From an uncultured Christensenellaceae bacterium (GTDB lineage Bacteria; Bacillota; Clostridia; Christensenellales; Borkfalkiaceae), in contig CAJUMW010000003.1 in the NCBI GenBank assembly GCA_910587625.1, positions 22,572 to 53,929 of the forward strand: DNA of 31,358 nt, given 5' to 3'. Position 1 is the stretch's first letter. The number at the start of each line of letters is the position of its first letter. Made by a program: the position numbers and the translations under genes. The notes under the pieces were generated by a model that did no database searches, was not told the DNA's origin, and saw nothing but the letters and a program-made list of their open reading frames with translations. Positions 25,355 through 31,358 of this stretch are shown here, piece after piece.

Positions 25355-26257
25355 TTGAAAAAGGTTCTCGTTATCTGTGGCGCTACGGCTTCCGGTAAAA
25401 CTTCGCTTGCTGTAGAGTGTGCCGAAAAATTTAACAGCGAAATTATTTCCGCAGATTCACAGCTCATTTATAAGGGCTTAAATATTGGTACAGCTAAACC
25501 GACAGTTGAGGAGATGCGTGGAGTAAAGCACCATATGATTGATGTTGTTGACCCCAAATCGTCGTTCAGTGTGTCGGATTATTGTAGTTTGGCTAAGCCA
25601 ATATTAAAAAATTTATTTACTTGCGGTAAAACGCCCGTTATTTGCGGCGGTACAGGATTTTATGTAAATTCGCTGCTTTTTGAATTTAGTTACGGCAATA
25701 CGGCGGCTAACAGTGAGATAAGGAAAAAATATACAAAATTTTTAAATGAACGTGGAAAGGAAGAGCTATTTAAGATATTACAAAAAGTAGATAGTCAAAG
25801 CGCTCAAAAATTACATGTCAACGATACAAAGCGAATAATAAGGGCGCTTGAGATATATGAAACAAGCGGAAAAAAGAAATCTGACCAAAACGACAAACTT
25901 CTACCTAATTATGATTATCTTGCAATAGCGATTGATTTTCCGAGAGAGCAACTCTATGATAGAATTAATTTGCGCGTAGATAAAATGTTGTCCGACGGCT
26001 TAGTTGAAGAGGTTGAGGGGTTACTTAGAAGCGGAATTGACGAAAATTGTCAATGCATGCAGGCAATCGGCTACAAAGAAGTTGTTGAATATTTAAAAAA
26101 TAACATTTTATATAGTACTATGTGTGATATAATTAAGCAAAATACACGTCATTATGCTAAAAGACAGTTGACTTTTTTTAAAAAATTGCCTAATTTAGTT
26201 TGGTTAAAGCCCAGCGAAGCTACGGCAGACAGAATTGCGGAGTTAATGAACGAATGA
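25355..26257 (+). CDS. miaA: tRNA dimethylallyltransferase MiaA
   Basis: Transfers the dimethylallyl group to N6 of A37, making the substrate for MiaB encoded upstream. It has the P-loop GATASGKT, DSQLIYKGLNIGTAKPT, HHMIDVVDP and, near the end, YAKRQLTFF. The longest frame opens at TTG 25349, but AAAAGGA at 25338-25344 is correctly spaced for TTG 25355. The protein then begins with KKVLVICGATASGKT after the initiator, the common N-terminus of the family, and has 300 residues. It follows mutL by two bases and overlaps the next gene by four. Confidence 0.96.
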   Translation: MKKVLVICGATASGKTSLAVECAEKFNSEIISADSQLIYKGLNIGTAKPTVEEMRGVKHHMIDVVDPKSSFSVSDYCSLAKPILKNLFTCGKTPVICGGTGFYVNSLLFEFSYGNTAANSEIRKKYTKFLNERGKEELFKILQKVDSQSAQKLHVNDTKRIIRALEIYETSGKKKSDQNDKLLPNYDYLAIAIDFPREQLYDRINLRVDKMLSDGLVEEVEGLLRSGIDENCQCMQAIGYKEVVEYLKNNILYSTMCDIIKQNTRHYAKRQLTFFKKLPNLVWLKPSEATADRIAELMNE

Positions 26258-27462
26258 ATTTTATTGAAGAATGCGAGCAAAAGCTTACAAATAAATTTAA
26301 AGATATTGACGAAATTTCATATTTTAATCAGGTTAAGGTGCTTAACGCGTTCAATAAGCATCGTGTTGCTTCGCGTCATTTTAACGGTTCTACGGGTTAC
26401 GGATATGACGACGAGGGACGCGACTGCATCGGCACGCTTTATGCCGAAGCGTTTGGCGCGGAGTCGGGAATAGTTTCCCCGCATTTGTTGTCGGGTACTC
26501 ATGCTTTGACGGTAGCGCTTTTCGGCTTATTGCGCCCTAATGATACGTTGTTTTGTGTAAGCGGAATGCCGTATGATACTTTGAGAGGGGTAATTTTCGG
26601 TGAAAATAACGGCTCTTTAAAGGATTTTGGGATAAATTTTGATTATTGTGAGCTTATTGACGGTCATTTTGATTTCAACGGCATTAAAAATAAATTAAAT
26701 AAAAGTGTTAAAGTTGTCTATATTCAGCGTTCTCGAGGTTACGAGTTGAGGGACGCGCTTTCCTGTGATGAGATAGGCAAAGTATGCAAATTTGTTCGTG
26801 AACTTGGTTTTGCGGGCTGTATTTTCGTTGATAACTGCTACGGTGAGTTTGTAGAAAAAAAAGAACCGACGGAAGTCGGGGCAGACATTATTGTCGGGTC
26901 GCTTATAAAGAATGCCGGCGGCGGACTTGCGCAGACGGGCGGATATATTTGCGGCAAACAAAGATATGTTGATTTGATTGGAAAAAGACTTACTGCGCCG
27001 TCGATTGGGCTTGAAGTCGGGTCGTTTGCTTCCGGATATCAATATTATTATCAAGGATTGTTTCTTGCACCGCACACTGTTGCGCAGGCTTTAAAAACGA
27101 GCTTATTAATTGGTCAGGCTATGTGGGAGCTTGGATATAAGAATTATCCTTCTCTCGATAAAACGCCCTATGATATAACTCGTGCAATAGAGTTTGACAG
27201 TGCTGACAAAATGGTAAACTTTATTCGTGAAGTACAGTACGCTTCACCTGTTGACAGCTACGTTACCTGCGAACCTTGGGATATGCCCGGTTATGACGAT
27301 AAAGTAATTATGGCTGCAGGCACGTTTGTTTCGGGGTCTTCTATTGAGCTTTCTGCCGACGGCCCTGTAAAACCGCCTTATATTGTATATTTTCAGGGCG
27401 GTTTGACTTATGAACACGGTAAATATGCTTTGGAGCGCATTTTGAGTAAGTTGAAGGGGTAA
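26254..27462 (+). CDS. PLP-dependent methionine gamma-lyase family protein (YnbB / 'aluminium resistance' type)
   Basis: Fold-type I PLP enzyme of 402 residues. Seen: RHFNGSTGYGYDDEGRDCIG near the N-terminus, SPHLLSGTHALTVALFG, YIQRSRGYE, the aspartate region VDNCYGEFVE, and the PLP lysine K219 in GSLIKNAGGGLAQTGGY. This matches the Firmicutes family annotated as aluminium resistance protein or methionine gamma-lyase-like, commonly encoded next to miaA; the true substrate is not settled. ATG 26254 shares an ATGA overlap with the miaA stop and has GGAG at 26239-26242, so it is preferred over the longer frame from 26200. Confidence 0.9.
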   Translation: MNFIEECEQKLTNKFKDIDEISYFNQVKVLNAFNKHRVASRHFNGSTGYGYDDEGRDCIGTLYAEAFGAESGIVSPHLLSGTHALTVALFGLLRPNDTLFCVSGMPYDTLRGVIFGENNGSLKDFGINFDYCELIDGHFDFNGIKNKLNKSVKVVYIQRSRGYELRDALSCDEIGKVCKFVRELGFAGCIFVDNCYGEFVEKKEPTEVGADIIVGSLIKNAGGGLAQTGGYICGKQRYVDLIGKRLTAPSIGLEVGSFASGYQYYYQGLFLAPHTVAQALKTSLLIGQAMWELGYKNYPSLDKTPYDITRAIEFDSADKMVNFIREVQYASPVDSYVTCEPWDMPGYDDKVIMAAGTFVSGSSIELSADGPVKPPYIVYFQGGLTYEHGKYALERILSKLKG

Positions 27463-27465
27463 AAT

Positions 27466-27981
27466 ATGGTTTGTAAAATTCGTGAATGGAAAGTTGATGA
27501 TGCCGAAGAGCTTTCAGTCCTTTTAAACAATAAAAGTATTCTTGATAATCTTAGAGACGGATTGCCGTTTCCCTATACTCAAGATGATGCTAAAATTTTT
27601 ATTCAATCTATGCTTAATTGCGACAAAAACAGCGTTTTTGCGTTTGCAATCGAGTATAGCGGTAAGTTGGTCGGCAGTATCGGAGTATTCAGACAAACGA
27701 ATATTCATTTTAGAACTGCAGAGCTTGGCTACTACATAGGCGAAAATTTTTGGAATAAAGGAATAGCGACTTCGGCAATTTCACAGGTTTGTGACTATGT
27801 TTTTATTAATACGGATATTATAAGGATATATGCAGAGCCGTTTGTAAGAAATAAGGCTTCTTGCCCCGTGCTTGAAAAGTGCGGCTTTATGTGTGAGGGC
27901 ACTTTGATTGCAAACGCATTGAAAAACGGCGTTGTTGAAGATATGAAAATTTATGCAAAAGTAAAAGAGCAGAAGCTTTGA
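27466..27981 (+). CDS. GNAT-family N-acetyltransferase (RimJ/RimL-like)
   Basis: Protein of 171 residues with the GNAT layout: N-terminal IREWKVDDAEELSVLLNN, the central strand GKLVGSIGVFRQT, acetyl-CoA loop region AELGYYIGENFWNKGIATSAI, and the C-terminal NKASCPVLEKCGFMCEG. This resembles the RimJ/RimL-type group, which acetylates protein N-termini or small molecules; the substrate cannot be told. An AGGGG site lies ahead of ATG 27466, three bases after the previous gene. Its last codons and stop are part of the hairpin that terminates the operon. Confidence 0.88.
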   Translation: MVCKIREWKVDDAEELSVLLNNKSILDNLRDGLPFPYTQDDAKIFIQSMLNCDKNSVFAFAIEYSGKLVGSIGVFRQTNIHFRTAELGYYIGENFWNKGIATSAISQVCDYVFINTDIIRIYAEPFVRNKASCPVLEKCGFMCEGTLIANALKNGVVEDMKIYAKVKEQKL

Positions 27982-27996
27982 AGCTTCCGCTCTTTT
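27963..27996. terminator. Bidirectional terminator between the GNAT gene and groEL
   Basis: Inverted repeat AAAAGAGC (27963-27970) with GCTCTTTT (27989-27996), one A-C mismatch, then GAAGCT pairing with AGCTTC around TTGA. The GNAT stop codon (27979-27981) lies in the loop. A and T tracts in the arms serve both the plus-strand operon and minus-strand groEL. Confidence 0.85.
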
Positions 27997-28002
27997 AACT
28001 TT

Positions 28003-29631
28003 TTAATACATACCGCCCATATCGGGATTTCCGCCCATAGGAGGTGAGGGAGGAGTGGGTATGTCAGTTACAATACTTTCGGTTGTAAGAAGTGTTGCGG
28101 CAACCGACGCGGCGTTTTGAAGAACCGAACGCGAAACCTTAGTGGGGTCGATAATTCCGCTTGCCACCATATCGGTGTATTCATTTTTGAGTGCGTCGAA
28201 ACCGTAGTTGGGTTTTTTAGCCGTCAAAATTTTGTTTACAACTACGGAACCGTCGTAACCTGCATTTTTTGCGATTTGACGGACAGGTTCTTCGATAGCT
28301 TTCATAACTATTGCAGCGCCCGTTTTTTCATCTCCGTGCAAGCCTGCAACAAGTTTTTTAAGCTCGGGAATTGTAGAGAGAAGCGCAACTCCGCCGCCGG
28401 GGACTATACCTTCTTCAACTGCAGCTCTCGTTGCCGCCAAAGCGTCCTCGATGCGCAATTTCTTTTCTTTCATTTCAACTTCGGTAGCCGCGCCGACGCT
28501 TATTACCGCAACTCCGCCGGCAAGCTTTGCAAGGCGTTCCTGCAATTTTTCTCTGTCGTAGTCGGAGGTTGTTTCTGATATCTGCGACTTTATCGAACCT
28601 ACACGAGCTTTGATTGCGTCCGCTTCACCTGCTCCGTCAACAATAGTGGTGTTGTCTTTATCGACTTTAACTTGTGAAGCTCTGCCGAGCATATCCAATG
28701 TTACGTCCTTAAATTCATAACCTAAATCGCTGGAAATTACCGTGCCGCCCGTAAGAATTGCAATATCTTCAAGCATTGCCTTTCTTCTGTCTCCGAAACC
28801 GGGAGCTTTAACTGCAACACAGTTTAAAACGCCTTTTAGCTTATTTACTATAAGTGCGGCAAGCGCGTCACCCTCAACGTCCTCGGCAATAATCAAAAGT
28901 CTTGCGCCCTGTTGAGCAATAGGCTCGATAACGGGAAGAATTTCTTGAAGTGAAGAAATCTTTTTATCTGTAATAAGAATATAGGGATTATCGAGAACGG
29001 CTTCCATTTTGTCGGTATTTGTAACCATATAAGCGGAGGCATAGCCGCGATCGAACTGCATGCCTTCAACCGTGGAAAGTTCGGTGTTCATAGTTTTGCC
29101 TTCTTCAACGGTAATAACGCCGTCTTTGCCGACAATTTCCATAGCGTTGGCAATAAGTTCACCTATTTTTTCATCTCCTGCGGATATGGAGGCAACCTGT
29201 GAAATGGCAAGTTTGTTTTCGACGGGCTTTGATATCGACTGAATTTTTGCAACGGCCGTTTCAACTGCAGAGGAGATACCTCTTTTTAAAATCATAGGAT
29301 TTGCGCCTGCAGCAAGGTTTTTAAGCCCTTCGTGCACAATAGCCTGAGCAAGCACAACGGCGGTGGTTGTTCCGTCACCGGCAACGTCGTTGGTCTTTGT
29401 TGAAACTTCCTTTACAAGCTGTGCGCCCATATTTTCAAACGGGTCCTCGAGTTCTATTTCTTTAGCGATAGTTACACCGTCGTTAGTGATAAGAGGCGCT
29501 CCGAATTTTTTATCGAGAACTACGTTTCTGCCTTTGGGGCCAAGTGTAATTTTTACCGTGTCAGCAACAACGTTGACGCCTGTTTCTAAAAGTTTTCTGG
29601 CTTCGTCGCCATATTTTATTTGTTTAGCCAT
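28003..29631 (-). CDS. groEL: Chaperonin GroEL
   Basis: Sixty-kilodalton chaperonin subunit that forms the double-ring folding chamber with GroES. Typical sequence throughout: KQIKYGDEARKLLETG, VKITLGPKGRNVVLDKKFG, the ATP-site NDVAGDGTTTAVVLAQAIV, and GIVPGGGVALL; the C-terminus ends with a Gly/Met-rich tail (PPMGGNPDMGGMY). The length of 542 residues is standard. AGGAG precedes ATG 29631, 17 bases after groES. It ends before a terminator shared with the convergent GNAT gene. Confidence 0.99.
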   Translation of the reverse strand: MAKQIKYGDEARKLLETGVNVVADTVKITLGPKGRNVVLDKKFGAPLITNDGVTIAKEIELEDPFENMGAQLVKEVSTKTNDVAGDGTTTAVVLAQAIVHEGLKNLAAGANPMILKRGISSAVETAVAKIQSISKPVENKLAISQVASISAGDEKIGELIANAMEIVGKDGVITVEEGKTMNTELSTVEGMQFDRGYASAYMVTNTDKMEAVLDNPYILITDKKISSLQEILPVIEPIAQQGARLLIIAEDVEGDALAALIVNKLKGVLNCVAVKAPGFGDRRKAMLEDIAILTGGTVISSDLGYEFKDVTLDMLGRASQVKVDKDNTTIVDGAGEADAIKARVGSIKSQISETTSDYDREKLQERLAKLAGGVAVISVGAATEVEMKEKKLRIEDALAATRAAVEEGIVPGGGVALLSTIPELKKLVAGLHGDEKTGAAIVMKAIEEPVRQIAKNAGYDGSVVVNKILTAKKPNYGFDALKNEYTDMVASGIIDPTKVSRSVLQNAASVAATLLTTESIVTDIPTPPSPPMGGNPDMGGMY

Positions 29632-29648
29632 TTTAATCTCCTTAATAA

Positions 29649-29933
29649 TTACTCAACAATTGCCAAAATATCGCTTTGGCGGATTATTGTATATTCTTTA
29701 TCATCAACTTTAACTTCGGTTCCGCTGTATTTTGCAAGCAGAACTTTATCACCGACTTTAACTTGCATTTTAACTTCTTTTCCGTCAACAAGTCCGCCTG
29801 GACCTACGGCTACGACAAGGCAGGTTGCCGGTTTTTCCTGTGAGGCAGGCGTCAAAAGTATTCCGCTTTTTGTCTTTTCCTCGGCCTTAAGGTTCTCAAC
29901 AACCACTTTATCAAATAAAGGTTTGATTGTCAT
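29649..29933 (-). CDS. groES: Co-chaperonin GroES
   Basis: Ten-kilodalton lid of the GroEL chamber. The sequence IKPLFDKVVVENLKAEEKT, the mobile loop region KSGILLTPASQEKPATCLVVAVGPG and the ending YTIIRQSDILAIVE are typical, and 94 residues is the family length. The reading frame is open to 30023, but a GGAGG nine bases ahead of ATG 29933 and the family N-terminus (MTIKPL) fix the start. It is first in a two-gene operon with groEL. Confidence 0.98.
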   Translation of the reverse strand: MTIKPLFDKVVVENLKAEEKTKSGILLTPASQEKPATCLVVAVGPGGLVDGKEVKMQVKVGDKVLLAKYSGTEVKVDDKEYTIIRQSDILAIVE

Positions 29934-29970
29934 AATTAAATTCCTCCGAATTTTCTTTTTTGTTACAACT

Positions 29971-29999
29971 ATTTTATAAACTTGACAAAATAAAGTTAA
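29971..29999 (-). promoter_or_regulatory. Candidate groESL promoter
   Basis: On the minus strand, TTAACT (29999-29994), 17-base spacer, TAAAAT (29976-29971). The predicted start near 29964 gives a leader of about 30 bases with the GGAGG site. No CIRCE inverted repeat (TTAGCACTC-N9-GAGTGCTAA) is present anywhere in 29934-30052. Confidence 0.6.
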
Positions 30000-30017
30000 A
30001 CATTTTAAAGTAAAAAA

Positions 30018-30046
30018 TTGCAATTTATTGAAATTAATGGTAGAAT
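30018..30046 (+). promoter_or_regulatory. Promoter of the dCMP deaminase operon, placed for a leaderless mRNA
   Basis: TTGCAA at 30018-30023, 17-base spacer, TAGAAT at 30041-30046. The predicted transcription start, about 30053, coincides with the A of the start codon ATG 30053. A second -10-like word, TATAAT, at 30047-30052 has no matching -35 box at normal distance. Confidence 0.6.
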
Positions 30047-30052
30047 TATAAT

Positions 30053-30508
30053 ATGGATAAATGGGACAAAAGATTTATGGAGCTGACCGAGCTTATCGGA
30101 ACTTGGTCGAGCTGTTTTCAAGAGAACAGGCACGTCGGGGCGGTTATAGTCAGAAATAAGCGAATTATTGCCACTGGCTATAACGGCGCGCCGCAAGGTA
30201 TTGAAAATTGCGTTGATAAAAAGGAGTGTATGCGAAAGACGCTTAACATTGCAAGCGGTACAATGCACGAGCTTTGTTACGCTGTTCACGCCGAGCAAAA
30301 TGCTATTATTCAGGCGGCGCGTGTTGGGTGTAGCGTAGAGGGCTGTACGCTGTACTGTACTCATCAGCCCTGCGTTATTTGTGCAAAAATTATAATTAAT
30401 TCCGGCATTTCACGCGTTGTTTATAAAGAAGGCTATCCCGATGATTTTTCACTTCGTCTTTTTGCCGAAGCGGGAGTTTTAATACAAAAATTTGACGATT
30501 TAAAATAA
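30053..30508 (+). CDS. comEB: dCMP deaminase (ComEB family)
   Basis: Zinc-dependent deaminase converting dCMP to dUMP for thymidylate synthesis. Catalytic motif H79-A-E81 and zinc cysteines C107-x2-C110 (HQPCVIC) are present, and the N-terminus MDKWDKRFMELTELIGTWSSC, with the following NRHVGAVIV and GYNGAPQG, matches the family. The length of 151 is normal. No ribosome binding site lies ahead of ATG 30053, and the promoter spacing suggests a leaderless transcript. It is divergent from groES and followed by a cyclophilin gene nine bases on. Confidence 0.94.
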   Translation: MDKWDKRFMELTELIGTWSSCFQENRHVGAVIVRNKRIIATGYNGAPQGIENCVDKKECMRKTLNIASGTMHELCYAVHAEQNAIIQAARVGCSVEGCTLYCTHQPCVICAKIIINSGISRVVYKEGYPDDFSLRLFAEAGVLIQKFDDLK

Positions 30509-30517
30509 GGAGATTAT

Positions 30518-31039
30518 ATGCAGAACCCCATAGTTACTATACAAATGCAGGGTGGTAAGCTTATAAAAGCCGAGCTTTACCCCGAAAAAGCGCCGAATAC
30601 GGTAAATAATTTTATTACACTTGTCAAAAACGGATTTTACGACGGGTTGATATTTCATAGGGTTATTTCCGGCTTTATGATTCAGGGAGGAGACCCTCTC
30701 GGTGAGGGGACGGGTGGTCCCGGCTATAAAATCAAGGGTGAGTTTAAAATTAACGGCTATATGAAAAACGACATAAAGCACGAGCGCGGCGTTCTTTCTA
30801 TGGCGCGCTCGATGATGTATGATTCTGCCGGCTCACAATTCTTTATTATGCACCAAAACGCTTCCCATCTCGACGGACAATACGCGGCTTTCGGTAAAGT
30901 TATCGAGGGTATCGAGGTTGTGGACGATATTGCAAATGTTAAATGCGATTGGCATGATAAACCTCAAACACCGCAGGTTATGGAAAAAATGACTGTAGAA
31001 ACATTCGGTATTGAGTATGCTGCACCCGAAAAAATTTAA
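30518..31039 (+). CDS. Cyclophilin-type peptidyl-prolyl cis-trans isomerase
   Basis: Protein-folding isomerase of 173 residues with no signal peptide, so probably cytosolic. Cyclophilin hallmarks are present: KAPNTVNNFITLVKNGFYDG, the catalytic Arg region FHRVISGFMIQGGDP, GTGGPGYKIKGEF, and GSQFFIMHQNASHLDGQYAAFGKV. An AAGGAG site precedes ATG 30518. It lies between comEB and purB on the same strand with short gaps and no terminator, so a three-gene transcription unit is likely. Confidence 0.96.
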   Translation: MQNPIVTIQMQGGKLIKAELYPEKAPNTVNNFITLVKNGFYDGLIFHRVISGFMIQGGDPLGEGTGGPGYKIKGEFKINGYMKNDIKHERGVLSMARSMMYDSAGSQFFIMHQNASHLDGQYAAFGKVIEGIEVVDDIANVKCDWHDKPQTPQVMEKMTVETFGIEYAAPEKI

Positions 31040-31061
31040 TTAATTGGAGAAATATTGAGAT

Positions 31062-31358
31062 ATGGACAACAGTATTTATCAAAATCCGTTGATTTCAAGA
31101 TATGCAAGCCGCGCTATGAGTGAAAATTTTTCCGATGATAAGCGGTTTAAACTTTGGCGCAAGCTGTGGATTGCGCTTGCCGAGGCTGAAATGGAGCTTG
31201 GGCTTAATATTTCCCTTTCGCAAGTCGATGAAATGAAAAAATATGCCGATGACATAAACTTCGAACAAGCGGAAAAGTATGAAAGAGAGGTGCGTCACGA
31301 TGTTATGGCGCACGTTCACGCTTTCGGTGATCAGGCTAAATCCGCAATGCCTATAATT
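31062..31358 (+). CDS. purB: Adenylosuccinate lyase, N-terminal part (partial)
   Basis: The first 99 codons are visible and run off the window. The sequence contains NPLISRYASRAM, FKLWRKLWIALAEAEMELG and YEREVRHDVMAHVHAFG, which match the N-terminal domain of PurB, including the conserved HDVMAHV. PurB splits adenylosuccinate and SAICAR in purine synthesis. Only a weak or distant ribosome binding site (GGAG at 31045-31048) precedes ATG 31062. The main catalytic serine loop lies outside the window. Confidence 0.93.
   Translation, partial: MDNSIYQNPLISRYASRAMSENFSDDKRFKLWRKLWIALAEAEMELGLNISLSQVDEMKKYADDINFEQAEKYEREVRHDVMAHVHAFGDQAKSAMPII

Noticed and set aside
28117..28578. 153-codon frame on the plus strand opposite groEL
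   Set aside because: Shadow frame of a highly conserved gene; no family resemblance and no ribosome binding site.
29984..30000. Possible CtsR operator upstream of groES
   Set aside because: Only loosely similar to the direct-repeat heptamer consensus, in an AT-rich stretch where such matches are common.

Overview
The window looks like a chromosomal housekeeping segment of a low- to moderate-GC Gram-positive bacterium of the class Clostridia, probably an uncultured lineage. Evidence is the rimO-pgsA-cinA-recA-rny order, a RecA without a long acidic tail, a class A penicillin-binding protein, MutL of the endonuclease type, a ThiI without a rhodanese domain paired with its own cysteine desulfurase, and strong AGGAGG-type ribosome binding sites. 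Finer placement is not possible from sequence alone. Nearly all of the sequence is coding. There are no rRNA or tRNA genes, insertion sequences, prophage genes or CRISPR arrays, and no gene-free stretch over 300 bases.

Layout: (1) 2-4841, plus strand: 3' end of rimO, then pgsA, a divergent cinA, recA and glutamine-dependent nadE, closed by a terminator. (2) 4881-6630: rny with its own promoter and a bidirectional terminator. (3) 6632-8167, minus: a PadR-type winged-helix protein with a long Q/P-rich linker and four C-terminal membrane segments. It is divergent from an acyl-ACP thioesterase gene (8338-9072), which overlaps a YgjP-type metallopeptidase gene. A perfect short palindrome lies midway between the two divergent promoters. 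(4) 9711-17285, plus: promoter, a leader that looks like a transcription attenuator, carA, carB fused in frame to a DapF-like domain, a NifS-type cysteine desulfurase and thiI. (5) 17280-19502, minus: class A PBP, tail to tail with thiI. (6) 19546-27981, plus: miaB-mutS-mutL-miaA-PLP enzyme-GNAT, tightly packed, ending in a terminator shared with groEL. (7) 28003-29933, minus: groES-groEL. (8) 30018-31358, plus: dCMP deaminase, cyclophilin and the start of purB.

The most unusual items are: the CarB-DapF-like fusion, whose epimerase domain has lost one catalytic cysteine and several substrate-binding residues; the carA leader, with a 40-codon ORF running through a U-rich tract into a terminator hairpin, resembling the E. 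coli pyrBI attenuator; the membrane-anchored PadR protein next to a lipid gene; a CinA whose N-terminal nucleotide-processing domain has eroded; and two promoters (miaB, comEB) placed so close to the start codon that the mRNAs should be leaderless or nearly so.

Several start codons were moved from the longest-ORF position using ribosome binding sites, promoters and family N-termini: pgsA to TTG 183, the PadR gene to TTG 8167, carA to ATG 9922, miaB to ATG 19585, miaA to TTG 25355, the PLP enzyme to ATG 26254 and groES to ATG 29933. All family assignments rest on reading motifs by eye; no database search was run.
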